DNA of 40,001 bases from Kitasatospora sp. GP82 (lineage in GTDB: Bacteria; Actinomycetota; Actinomycetes; Streptomycetales; Streptomycetaceae): assembly GCF_029892105.1 (NCBI RefSeq), contig NZ_JARZAJ010000053.1:1-40001 (forward strand), written 5' to 3'. Numbering within the stretch: the stretch's first letter is position 1; each line of letters begins with the position of its first letter. Shown here piece by piece: positions 32,701-39,878 of the stretch. A model generated the notes under the pieces. It worked only from the letters and a program-made list of their open reading frames with translations. It made no database searches and was not told where the DNA came from. The position numbers and the translations under genes were made by a program.

Positions 32701-33347
32701 CGCTGGAGGAGTTCGCGGCGCTGGAGGAGCGGCACCGGTTCCTCGGGGAGCAGCTGGACGACCTGAAGAAGAGCCGCCGGGACCTGCTGGACATCGTCCG
32801 GGACGTGGACGCCCGGGTCGAGCAGCTCTTCACCTCGGCCTACCACGACACGGCGGCCCAGTTCGAGGGCGTCTTCTCGCGGCTCTTCCCGGGAGGGGAG
32901 GGGCGGCTGGTGCTCACGGACCCGGCGAACATGCTCACCACCGGCATCGAGGTGGAGGCCAGGCCGCCCGGCAAGAAGGTCAAGCGACTCTCGCTGCTCT
33001 CGGGCGGCGAGCGCTCGCTGACGGCGGTCGCCCTGCTGGTCTCCATCTTCAAGGCGCGGCCCAGTCCCTTCTATGTGATGGACGAGGTCGAGGCGGCGCT
33101 GGACGAGACCAACCTGCGGCGGCTGATCGCGATCATGGAGGAGCTGCGGGAGAGCTCGCAGCTGATCGTGATCACCCACCAGAAGCTGACCATGGAGTCG
33201 GCCGACGCGCTGTACGGGGTCACGATGAAGGGCGACGGCATCTCGCAGGTGATCAGCCAGCGCCTGCGCGACGGGCACCGCGAACGCAGGCGGACCCCCG
33301 CGCCCCGGCAGGCGGACCCGCAGCCCGTGGGCGAGCCGACGGGCTGA
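29730..33347 (+). CDS. smc: Chromosome segregation protein SMC
   Basis: 1205 aa from the GTG at 29730, chosen because AGGAGGAG lies just before it and HLKSLTLRGFKSFASATTL is the family N-terminus. The frame stays open through the upstream 21-bp repeats, but that part is not protein-like. Walker A GPNGSGKS at residues 31–38; long Ala/Glu/Arg-rich coiled coils; hinge around GHEVALAAALGAAADAVAVD (near residue 530); C-terminal ABC signature LLSGGERSLTAVALL and Walker B FYVMDEVEAALDETN. Works with ScpAB to compact and segregate chromosomes, notably at sporulation septation in Streptomyces. The last ~25 residues are a basic Pro-rich tail. Confidence 0.97.
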   Translation: MHLKSLTLRGFKSFASATTLRFEPGITCVVGPNGSGKSNVVDALSWVMGEQGAKSLRGGKMEDVIFAGTSGRAALGRAEVSLTIDNTDGALPIDYCEVTITRTMFRNGGSEYALNGSVCRLLDIQELLSDSGIGREMHVIVGQGQLDSVLHADPMGRRAFIEEAAGVLKHRKRKEKALRKLDSMQTNLNRVQDLVAELRRQLGPLGRQAKIARRAAGIQAELRDARLRLLADDLLTLRRAVEAEVADELALKLRRSTMEQELAKAQQREAVLEAQVEQLGPQLEAARRTWYLLSALAERARGTIGLAEARVRHAVSSAQGEERRGREPEELEQEAARVREEEAALAEALEEAQYALAEAVEQKSGLEGELAAEEGRLKAAARAAADRREGLARLQGQAGAARSRASSAQAEIGRLAEARDEALQRAESAQQEYQQLQDRVDGETAADGRLDTAYEQARAALTEAERELAAVRDALGVAERERAGLTARHETLALGLRRKDGSGALLAAGDRPAGLLGPAAQLLRVAPGHEVALAAALGAAADAVAVDGVDTAAQALRLLRQEDAGRAALLIAGGTGESAERGALPQGACWAGELVEAPADLRPAVDALLARTAVVLGLDEAQYLLAVRPELTAVTAEGDLLGTGFAQGGSAGAPSLLETRAAVAEAAGRIAELDVRCAGSADRLAAAKELRGELAAEVERLAVQRRQAEKEQAQTAGALGRLGGQARAAAGEAERLAASAAKAEEGLAQALAAAEELAERLAVAEESAESGEDEPDGARRDRLAQEASRSRQAELEARLSVRTHEERVRGLAGRADQLDRAARTEREARARVAERRERARHEASAATAVAAGARQLLTRLEHSLVAAEAERVEVEQTRAEREAELRAGRETGRELKSELDKLVDAGHRDEVLRAEKRLRIEQLEAKALEEFGIEGGELLASYGPDQPVPPALPEDGREPGEPRPYDRSEQERRLKAAEKAYQQLGKVNPLALEEFAALEERHRFLGEQLDDLKKSRRDLLDIVRDVDARVEQLFTSAYHDTAAQFEGVFSRLFPGGEGRLVLTDPANMLTTGIEVEARPPGKKVKRLSLLSGGERSLTAVALLVSIFKARPSPFYVMDEVEAALDETNLRRLIAIMEELRESSQLIVITHQKLTMESADALYGVTMKGDGISQVISQRLRDGHRERRRTPAPRQADPQPVGEPTG

Positions 33348-33421
33348 TCCACCGGTCCGCACACCGAGGCGTGCACCCGCATCGTGGACCGGTCGCGGAT
33401 ACTGGACGGGTTGTGACTCCT

Positions 33422-33441
33422 CCCCCTCACGGACGAGGGGG
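33422..33441 (+). terminator. smc terminator
   Basis: CCCCCTC (33422–33428) / GAGGGGG (33435–33441), 7-bp perfect stem, 6-nt loop, followed by CTTCTC. It lies 75 nt after smc. The rest of the smc–ftsY gap shows no clear promoter. Confidence 0.55.
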
Positions 33442-33610
33442 CTTCTCACTCGGCCGCCGTGACCACCTCATGGCGGCCAGGCCCCGACCGGCCCCGACGG
33501 CCCGGCCGGGGCGCAGCAGTGGAACGGCAGCGCTCCGTGCGCCCTGCCGACCGAAGGATCACTGTCACCCCTCGGTCAACCGGTCGTGGGATCCAGTAAG
33601 GGAGATCTAT

Positions 33611-34804
33611 GTGGAATACGTGATCCTTGCCGTAGTCATCGCCGTGGTCGCCATCGGCGCTGTCGCGGGTCTCGTCGTCAGCGGCAGACGGCACAAGCAG
33701 CTGCCCCCGAAGCCGGAGGCGCCGGTCGGACTGGGGGAGCGCGGTACGGCGCCCACGGTCCCGAGCGCGCCCGAGGTCGCCGAGGAGGCCGCGCCGCCCA
33801 CCGAGGAGCCGGTCGAGACCGTCGAGGAGGCTCCGGCCCCGGAGGCCGTCGAGGAGGCTCCCGCCCTTGAGATCCCCGAGCCGACCGCCGGACGCCTGGT
33901 CCGCCTGCGGTCCCGGCTCTCCCGCTCGCAGAACTCGCTCGGCAAGGGGCTGCTCACGCTGCTCTCGCGCGAGCGCCTGGACGAGGACACCTGGGAGGAG
34001 ATCGAGGAGACCCTGCTCACCGCCGACGTCGGTGTCGCGCCCACCCAGGAGCTGGTGGAGAAGCTGCGCACCCGCGTCAAGGTGCTCGGCACCCGTACTC
34101 CCGAGGAGCTGCGCGGGCTGCTGCACGAGGAACTGGTCGCCCTGATCGGCGCGGACGCCGACCGTTCGCTGAAGACCGCCAAGCACGAGGACGACCGCCC
34201 GGCCGTCGTCCTGGTGGTCGGTGTCAACGGCGTCGGCAAGACCACCACCTCCGGCAAGCTGGGCCGGGTCCTCGTCGCGGACGGCCGCAAGGTGGTGCTC
34301 GGCGCCGCCGACACCTTCCGCGCCGCCGCCGCCGACCAGCTGCAGACCTGGGGCGAGCGGGTCGGTGCGCAGACCGTACGCGGTCCCGAGGGCGGTGACC
34401 CCGCCTCGGTCGCCTTCGACGCGGTCAAGGAGGGCATCGCCGAGGGCGCGGACACCGTACTGATCGACACCGCCGGCCGCCTGCACACCAAGACCGGCCT
34501 GATGGACGAGCTCGGCAAGGTCAAGCGGGTCGTCGAGAAGCACGGCCCGGTGGACGAGGTGCTGCTGGTGCTCGACGCCACCACCGGCCAGAACGGTCTG
34601 GTCCAGGCCCGGGTCTTCGCCGAGGTCGTGAACATCACCGGCATCGTGCTGACCAAGCTGGACGGCACCGCCAAGGGCGGCATCGTGGTCGCCGTCCAGC
34701 GTGAGCTGGGTGTCCCGGTCAAGCTGATCGGGCTCGGCGAGGGCGCGGACGACCTGGCGCCGTTCGAGCCGGCCGCGTTCGTGGACGCGCTGATCGGGGA
34801 CTGA
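33611..34804 (+). CDS. ftsY: Signal recognition particle receptor FtsY
   Basis: 397 aa from the GTG at 33611, with GGGAG 7 nt upstream; an overlapping ATG at 33609 is out of frame. A transmembrane anchor at residues ~2–24 (VILAVVIAVVAIGAVAGLVV) is followed by an acidic Pro/Glu-rich linker and the NG GTPase domain: VVGVNGVGKTTTSGKL (P-loop), DTFRAAAADQL, DTAGRLHTKTGLMDEL, TKLDGTAKGG, and the GLGEGADDLAPF closing motif. Docks SRP–ribosome complexes at the membrane. The N-terminal anchor is the actinobacterial form. Confidence 0.96.
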   Translation: MEYVILAVVIAVVAIGAVAGLVVSGRRHKQLPPKPEAPVGLGERGTAPTVPSAPEVAEEAAPPTEEPVETVEEAPAPEAVEEAPALEIPEPTAGRLVRLRSRLSRSQNSLGKGLLTLLSRERLDEDTWEEIEETLLTADVGVAPTQELVEKLRTRVKVLGTRTPEELRGLLHEELVALIGADADRSLKTAKHEDDRPAVVLVVGVNGVGKTTTSGKLGRVLVADGRKVVLGAADTFRAAAADQLQTWGERVGAQTVRGPEGGDPASVAFDAVKEGIAEGADTVLIDTAGRLHTKTGLMDELGKVKRVVEKHGPVDEVLLVLDATTGQNGLVQARVFAEVVNITGIVLTKLDGTAKGGIVVAVQRELGVPVKLIGLGEGADDLAPFEPAAFVDALIGD

Positions 34805-34826
34805 ACCACCCGCACCGCCGCACACA

Positions 34827-34852
34827 GGGTCCGCTCCGCAAGGGGCGGGCCC
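34827..34852 (+). terminator. ftsY terminator
   Basis: 11-bp stem, GGGTCCGCTCC (34827–34837) / GGGGCGGGCCC (34842–34852), with two G·U pairs and a GCAA tetraloop, 22 nt after the stop; TTCT follows. Confidence 0.75.
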
Positions 34853-34893
34853 TTCTGCGTACCCCTCCGGGGGAGGCCTTCAGAGACAGGGCG

Positions 34894-34990
34894 AACCTTC
34901 AGGGGCGCGGGGCTCTGCTTGATCAACTGCGTGCGCGGGAGACTCTGCACCTCCGTGGACGGCCGGTCGCGCAGTTCCCCGCGCCCCTGA
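34894..34990. repeat. Inverted pair of dispersed GC-rich repeats, copies D and E
   Basis: The 27 bases 34894–34920 match 19323–19349 exactly in reverse orientation. Bases 34971–34989 match 25347–25365 exactly. The two copies face each other: TCAGGGGCGCGGGG (34899–34912) and CCCCGCGCCCCTGA (34977–34990) form a perfect 14-bp inverted repeat around a 64-bp centre, between the convergent ftsY and prim-pol-like genes. The transcript could form a strong hairpin ending both genes. Confidence 0.8.
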
Positions 34991-35040
34991 GGAGCTGTCC
35001 CTTGCCCGGCGAGGCCGGGAGGAGTCTGTTGCCCCTGGGG

Positions 35041-35730
35041 TCAGGAGGCGAGCCAGGCCGGTTCGGCGGTGCGCTCGCGGCTGCGGTGGCAGGCGTAGGC
35101 GAGGGTGCCGAGCAGCAGGCGGGCCTCCGGCGGACAGCCGGCGCTCTCGCGGCACGGGCGGCGCAGCCAGCGGACCGGCCCGAGCGCACCGAGCACGCTG
35201 GGCGGGGCGGCGATCCAGCTGCCCTCGCCGTGGCAGGCCAGGTCGAGCGCGGCGTCGTCCCAGCCCATCCGGTACAGCAGCTCGGGCAGCCGCTGCGCGG
35301 TGCCGGTGGCGACGAAGAAGAGCAGCCGCCCGGTCGGCAGGGTGAGCACCGGGCCGACCTGGGTGCCCATTCGCTCCAGCCGGACCAGCGCTTGCAGGCC
35401 GGGCTGCGTGGGTACGTCCAGTACGTCGAAGGAGCGCCCGGCCGGAAGCAGTACGGGGGCGTCGGCGGCCCAGAGTTCGCGCAGTTCCGCGGCGGGCGGG
35501 CCGAGCTCGGGCCGGGGGCTGGCGGTGTGCTCCGGGCCGACGGCGGAGTGCAGACCGGGCGCCGCGCAGTGGGTGGCCAGGCAGCCGCAGTTCCCGTCCG
35601 ACGGGGTACGGCCGGAACCGACGGCGACCGTCCAGCCCCAGCGGCCGGTGTACTCAGCGGCGGCCTGGAACGCGGTGGCCCGCATACGGCGGCGGGCACC
35701 GAATCGGAGATCGCCGAAGAGGTTGTCCAT
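35041..35730 (-). CDS. Prim-pol (AEP)-like protein, N-terminal type
   Basis: 229 aa from the ATG at 35730. AAAEYTGRWGWTVAVG opens like actinobacterial bifunctional primase/polymerase N-terminal domains. NCGCLATHCAAPGLHS matches the 'CxC…C-xPG-H' element common in them, and FDVLDVP gives a DxxD-like pair where AEP enzymes hold their metal-binding aspartates. Later parts: TLPTGRLLFFVATG and CHGEGSWIAAPPSVLG. No helicase domain follows, so this is the short stand-alone form. Polymerase activity is unproven, and catalytic residues may be degenerate. Divergent from nsdA with 517 bp between; streptomycetes keep this neighbour. Confidence 0.75.
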   Translation of the reverse strand: MDNLFGDLRFGARRRMRATAFQAAAEYTGRWGWTVAVGSGRTPSDGNCGCLATHCAAPGLHSAVGPEHTASPRPELGPPAAELRELWAADAPVLLPAGRSFDVLDVPTQPGLQALVRLERMGTQVGPVLTLPTGRLLFFVATGTAQRLPELLYRMGWDDAALDLACHGEGSWIAAPPSVLGALGPVRWLRRPCRESAGCPPEARLLLGTLAYACHRSRERTAEPAWLAS

Positions 35731-36247
35731 GCCTCCCCCAACAGATTGGGATTGCCGGTGGTTACGGGACGGTGACGGTGCGTCGATTGTCCGATGTGGA
35801 GCGCGCTGTGTGTCGGCGGCGCGCGCTGGACGTTGTGCTCCGATTCGGGCCGCCCGCGCCAGGAGTCGCCTTGCCCCGGCGTGGCGGATGCCGGATCGTC
35901 GTTGCTGCACTGGGTGTCTCCGTCCTCTTTTATGGCCGACAAGGCCCGTGTCGTCCAAGCGAGTTGAGCGTTGAGCAGGCAGAGCGGACGGGCCGGCGGA
36001 GGGCGGAACCGAGCCGGCTACAAGTGAAGCGCGGTACGGCGTCGAGTAGTTCACTCGTAGGGGTGGCGAAAGGTGGCGTTTCCCCGTGGATGCTCCCCCG
36101 GATGGCGGATGGGGCGTTACGTTCGGCATACGGAACGCAGCGGACCGCCACCGAGGGCGGGAGCAGAACAGGCACGTCGGGTACGGCGGGCCGGGTCATT
36201 TGGCGAGCAGGGCCCCGGGCGGGGCCGGGCGGGATGGGGACGTTCCC
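35731..36247. other. 517-bp divergent region, prim-pol-like gene – nsdA
   Basis: Long gap with no protein-like frame; the open frame over 35772–36278 has the composition of random high-GC sequence and no ribosome site. CGTTC (36120–36124) and GAACG (36133–36137) form a dyad around GGCATACG. AGTAGTTCACTCG near 36044–36056 is the most AT-rich spot. I could not settle a promoter for either gene. The length suggests complex control of nsdA. Confidence 0.45.
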
Positions 36248-36249
36248 AT
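36234..36249 (+). promoter_or_regulatory. Hairpin covering the nsdA ribosome site and start codon
   Basis: ATGGG (36234–36238) can pair with CCCAT (36245–36249), loop GACGTT. The right arm contains the first two bases of the nsdA ATG (36248–36250), and the left arm and loop contain the GGGGA Shine–Dalgarno. When folded it would hide the start. Small, so it may be incidental. Confidence 0.4.
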
Positions 36250-37702
36250 GGCAGAGAAGCAACCGAACGAGAAGCTGACGTCCTGGTTCGGCCGCAGCGG
36301 CTGGTCCAAGGGCGAGTTGGCCCGCCAGGTCAACCGCAGGGCCCGCCAGATCGGCGCCCACCATGTCAGTACCGACACCTCGCGGGTGCGCCGGTGGCTG
36401 GACGGCGAGCAGCCGCGCGAGCCGATTCCGAAGATCATGTCGGAGCTGTTCTCCGAGCGCTTCGGTTCGGTGGTCTCGATCGAGGACCTGGGCCTGCGTA
36501 CCGCCGTCCCGGTCAGCACCGTCGGCGGCGGGGTGGACCTGCCGTGGAGCGGCGCGCAGACCGTCCAGCTGATCAGCGAGTACTCGCGCAGCGACCTGAT
36601 GCTCAACCGCCGGGGTTTCCTGGGCACGTCGCTCGCCCTGGCGGCCGGTGCCGCACTGATCGAGCCGATGCAGCGCTGGCTCACCCCGGGTCCGAGCGGC
36701 GCGCCCACCCCGGTCCTGGCCGCGGCCAACGGTGGTGAGCCGCACACCGGCAGGCTGTCCGAGCCGGAGATCCAGCTGCTGGAGCAGACCACGGTGATGT
36801 TCCGCCAGTGGGACGCGCAGAACGGCGGCGGGCTGCGCCGCAAGGCCGTGGTCGGCCAGCTGCACGAGGTCACCGACCTGCTCCAGGAGACGTACCCCGA
36901 GCAGACCACCAAGCGGCTGTTCCGGCTCACCGCCGAACTCGCCCACCTGGCCGGGTGGATGTCGTACGACGTCGGTATGCACCCCAGCGCGCAGAAGTAC
37001 TACGTACTGGCGCTGCACGCCGCCAAGGAGGCGGGGGACCGGCCGTTCGGCGCGCTGATCCTGACCGACATGAGCCGCCAGATGATCCACCTCAACCGGG
37101 GCGAGGACGCCCTGGAGCTGATCCACCTGGCCCAGTACGGCAGCCGGGACACCGCCACCCCGCGCCAGCAGGCCCTGCTGTACGCGATGGAGGCCCGCGC
37201 GTACTCCAACATCGGCGAGGTCAACCGCTGCGCCCGCGCCGCCCGGCTGGCCGAGGACACCTTCAGTGACTGCCGCCCCGGTGACAACGACCCGAACTGG
37301 CTCAAGTTCTTCTCCGAGGCCGAGCTCAACGCGGAGAACGCGCACTCCTTCCGCGACCTCGCCTACAACTCCTCCCGCAGCCCGCTCTACGCCTCGATGG
37401 CGGCGCCGGTGATGGAGCGGGCCGTGGACCTGTTCCGGCAGGACGGGGACCACGTCCGCAGCTACGCCTTCAACCTGATCGGAATGGCCAGCGTCCATCT
37501 GCTGCAGAACGAGCCCGAGCAGGCCGTGGTGATGGCCGATCAGGCCGTGGACATCGCCAGGACGGTCCGCTCGGAGCGGCTGAACACCCGGGTGCGCAAG
37601 ACTTCGGCCGCTGCCACGCGGAACTTCAAGGGCCTGGACGCGGTCGACCGGCTGGCCGAGCGGGTGGTGCACGACATTCCGGAGTTCACCCCGTCCGTGT
37701 GA
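36248..37702 (+). CDS. nsdA: NsdA, negative regulator of differentiation and antibiotics
   Basis: 484 aa from the ATG at 36248. Strong likeness to NsdA as I remember it from S. coelicolor: SWFGRSGWSKGELARQVNRR, then STDTSRVRRWLDGEQPREPI (an XRE-like HTH region, residues ~10–75), RRGFLGTSLALAAG, GGGLRRKAVVGQLHEVTDLL, SYDVGMHPSAQKYYVLALHA, and further helical TPR-like repeats to the end (SYAFNLIGMASVHLLQNEPE). Family knowledge: loss of nsdA raises sporulation and actinorhodin production. The internal hydrophobic patch LGTSLALAAGAAL is not a signal. A 15-bp direct repeat spans its stop codon. Confidence 0.93.
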   Translation: MAEKQPNEKLTSWFGRSGWSKGELARQVNRRARQIGAHHVSTDTSRVRRWLDGEQPREPIPKIMSELFSERFGSVVSIEDLGLRTAVPVSTVGGGVDLPWSGAQTVQLISEYSRSDLMLNRRGFLGTSLALAAGAALIEPMQRWLTPGPSGAPTPVLAAANGGEPHTGRLSEPEIQLLEQTTVMFRQWDAQNGGGLRRKAVVGQLHEVTDLLQETYPEQTTKRLFRLTAELAHLAGWMSYDVGMHPSAQKYYVLALHAAKEAGDRPFGALILTDMSRQMIHLNRGEDALELIHLAQYGSRDTATPRQQALLYAMEARAYSNIGEVNRCARAARLAEDTFSDCRPGDNDPNWLKFFSEAELNAENAHSFRDLAYNSSRSPLYASMAAPVMERAVDLFRQDGDHVRSYAFNLIGMASVHLLQNEPEQAVVMADQAVDIARTVRSERLNTRVRKTSAAATRNFKGLDAVDRLAERVVHDIPEFTPSV

Positions 37703-37721
37703 CCGCTGTCCGTGTGACCGC
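37693..37721 (+). repeat. Short direct repeat across the nsdA stop codon
   Basis: GTCCGTGTGACCGC occurs at 37693–37706 and 37708–37721, period 15. The TGA inside the first copy is the nsdA stop. Just after it, CCGCCGACC (37718–37726) with GGTCCGGCGG (37737–37746) gives a bulged stem that could end transcription. Confidence 0.6.
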
Positions 37722-37925
37722 CGACCGGGTTGCCGCGGTCCGGCGGTGAGCCCGTTTTCGGCCACCGACGGCCCTCGGCTCCGACCGTGGACGCCCCGTG
37801 GGTATGCATCCGATCGGGTTCCCCCGCCCCGCAGCCCGTGGGCTCCACGGCCGGTGAGCCGTCCGCCGCCCTCCGGCGCTGTGCGGCCGCACAGTAGCGC
37901 AGCGGTGTGGGAGGCGCGGCCGTGG

Positions 37926-37972
37926 TTCACGCACTCGTAACTCTCCCGTCAACGCCGTCACGCCGGTGAAAC
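37926..37972 (+). promoter_or_regulatory. GlnR-box-like array upstream of amtB
   Basis: GTCAC (37957–37961), 6 nt, GAAAC (37968–37972) is an exact gTnAc–n6–GaAAc pair, the actinobacterial GlnR consensus. Upstream, TTCAC (37926–37930), GTAAC (37937–37941) and GTCAA (37948–37952) continue at 11-nt steps, giving five boxes, with only the GTCAA–GTCAC step shortened to 9 nt. The last box ends 112 nt before the amtB ATG. The rest of the 382-bp gap from nsdA (37703–38084) shows only the stem noted above and the AAGGAG ribosome site. GlnR would activate amtB under nitrogen limitation. Confidence 0.75.
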
Positions 37973-38084
37973 ACCGAGCCGCATCGGCCGAAATCAGCCT
38001 TCGGCACTCTCCTCTTCATCGCCGACACCCCGGGTGGCACGGGACAGGGATCCCGGGGGCGGTTTTCATCACAAGGAGACGCCG

Positions 38085-39524
38085 ATGCCGGAGGGCTTCA
38101 GCGCGGGCGATACCGCCTTTGTGTTCATCAGTGCGGCCCTGGTCATGTTGATGACCCCGGGCCTGGCCTTCTTCTACGGAGGCATGGTCAGGGTAAAGAG
38201 CACGCTCAACATGCTGGCCATGAGCTTCATCTCGCTGGCCATCGTCAGCGTGCTCTGGGTGCTCTACGGCTACTCGCTCGCCTTCGGCCCGGACGCCGGT
38301 GCCGGTCTGATCGGCAACCTGGACTTCCTCGGGATGCGCGGCATCGGGTTGAACGACCTCAACGGATCCATCCCGGTCACCGCCTTCGCCTCCTTCCAGT
38401 TGATGTTCGCGGTGATCACCCCGGCCCTGATCAGCGGTGCCGTCGCGGACAGAGCCAAGTTCTCGGCCTGGGCGCTGTTCGTGGCGCTCTGGGTGACGGT
38501 CGTGTACTTCCCGGTCGCGCACTGGGTGTTCTTCTTCGACAACGGCCACGGCGGCTGGCTCGGCGACCGCAGCGGCGTGATCGACTTCGCGGGCGGCACG
38601 GCGGTGCACATCAACGCCGGTGTCGCCGGCCTGGCCCTGTGCCTGGTGCTCGGCAAGCGGGTCGGCTTCAAGAAGGATCCGATGCGCCCGCACAGCCTTC
38701 CGCTGGTGATGCTCGGCTCCGGACTGCTCTGGTTCGGCTGGTTCGGCTTCAACGCGGGCTCCGCGCTGGCCGCCAACGGCGTGGCGGGGATGGCCTTCCT
38801 CAACACCCAGATCGCCACCGCCGCCGCGATGCTCGGCTGGCTCGCCTACGAGCGGATCAAGCACGGCGCGTTCACCACGCTGGGCGCTGCCTCCGGCGCG
38901 GTGGCCGGGCTGGTCGCCATCACCCCGGCCTGTGGCTCGGTCTCGCTGCTCGGCGCCATCGCCATCGGCCTGATCGCCGGGGCCGCGTGTGCGGCCGCGA
39001 TCAGCCTCAAGTACCGCCTGGGCTTCGACGATTCGCTGGACGTGGTCGGTGTGCACGCGGTCGGCGGCATCATCGGCTCGCTCGCGGTGGGCCTGTTCGC
39101 CACCGGCCATGTCGGGCAGACTGCCCAGGGCCTGTTCTACGGCGGCGGGTTCGGGCAGCTCGGCAAGCAGGCGATGGGTGTGGTCGTGGTCGGTGTCTAC
39201 TCCTTCGTGCTCTCCTGGCTGATCGGCACGGCGATCCACAAGACCATCGGCTTCCGGGTCGCCGAGGAGGTCGAGGTCGCCGGGATCGACCAGGCCGAGC
39301 ACGCGGAGTCGGCCTACGACTTCAGTGCGGTGGGCGCAAGCCTGGCCCGTGCGCTGTCCGTCCCCGCCGTTCCCGCCGTCCCCTCCGTCGCGAGGGCCGT
39401 CGAGCGGCCTGCGGCGAAGGACACCGATCCGGTCGTCGGGAAGACTGTCGACAAGGCCGCCGGCAAGGCCGTTGAGAAGACCACCGAGAAGACTGCCGAG
39501 AAGACCGAGGTCGACGCCCGATGA
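38085..39524 (+). CDS. amtB: Ammonium transporter AmtB
   Basis: 479 aa, ATG 38085 after AAGGAG. Eleven hydrophobic helices: AFVFISAALVMLMTPGLAFF is TM1, with the family signature FFYGGMVRVKSTLNMLAMSF. DFAGGTAVHINAGVAGLALC carries the first pore His, and DVVGVHAVGGIIGSLAVGLF the twin His partner. Trimeric channel moving ammonium, blocked by GlnK. The C-terminal region beyond HAESAYDFSAVGASL is a further ~60 residues of Pro/Val then Lys/Glu/Thr repeats (EKTTEKTAEKTE), unusual in length and low in complexity. glnK overlaps the stop by 4 nt (ATGA). Confidence 0.96.
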   Translation: MPEGFSAGDTAFVFISAALVMLMTPGLAFFYGGMVRVKSTLNMLAMSFISLAIVSVLWVLYGYSLAFGPDAGAGLIGNLDFLGMRGIGLNDLNGSIPVTAFASFQLMFAVITPALISGAVADRAKFSAWALFVALWVTVVYFPVAHWVFFFDNGHGGWLGDRSGVIDFAGGTAVHINAGVAGLALCLVLGKRVGFKKDPMRPHSLPLVMLGSGLLWFGWFGFNAGSALAANGVAGMAFLNTQIATAAAMLGWLAYERIKHGAFTTLGAASGAVAGLVAITPACGSVSLLGAIAIGLIAGAACAAAISLKYRLGFDDSLDVVGVHAVGGIIGSLAVGLFATGHVGQTAQGLFYGGGFGQLGKQAMGVVVVGVYSFVLSWLIGTAIHKTIGFRVAEEVEVAGIDQAEHAESAYDFSAVGASLARALSVPAVPAVPSVARAVERPAAKDTDPVVGKTVDKAAGKAVEKTTEKTAEKTEVDAR

Positions 39525-39859
39525 AGCTCATCACCGCCGTCATCAAGCCCCACCGACTGGACGAGGTGAAGTCCGCCCTGCGCGACTTCGGCGTCCACGG
39601 CCTCACCGTCACCGAGGCCAGTGGCTACGGCCGCCAGCGCGGTCACACCGAGGTCTACCGGGGGGCCGAGTACACCGTCGACCTGGTCCCGAAGCTCCGG
39701 ATCGAGGTCCTGGTCTCCGACGAGGACGCCGACGAGCTGATCGACGTCCTGGTCAAGGCCGCCCGCACCGGACGGATCGGCGACGGCAAGGTCTGGAGTG
39801 TCCCGGTGGACACCGCCGTCCGGGTCCGTACCGGTGAGCGCGGGCCCGACGCGCTCTAG
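39521..39859 (+). CDS. glnK: PII nitrogen regulatory protein GlnK
   Basis: 112 aa, complete. MKLITAVIKPHRLDEVKSAL starts the PII fold. The T-loop VYRGAEYTVDLVPK carries Tyr51, the modified residue (adenylylated in S. coelicolor by GlnD/GlnE-type chemistry). TGRIGDGKVW is the ATP-binding B-loop. ATG inside the amtB stop gives tight coupling, so transporter and its gate protein are made together. glnD normally follows, but the window ends in abnormal sequence 20 nt after the stop. Confidence 0.97.
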   Translation: MKLITAVIKPHRLDEVKSALRDFGVHGLTVTEASGYGRQRGHTEVYRGAEYTVDLVPKLRIEVLVSDEDADELIDVLVKAARTGRIGDGKVWSVPVDTAVRVRTGERGPDAL

Positions 39860-39878
39860 ACAACCGTGCACGTCCTCC

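Noticed and set aside
35772..36278. 168-codon frame in the prim-pol–nsdA gap
   Set aside because: No ribosome site, no domain-like pattern, overlaps the nsdA start; composition is that of random GC-rich sequence.
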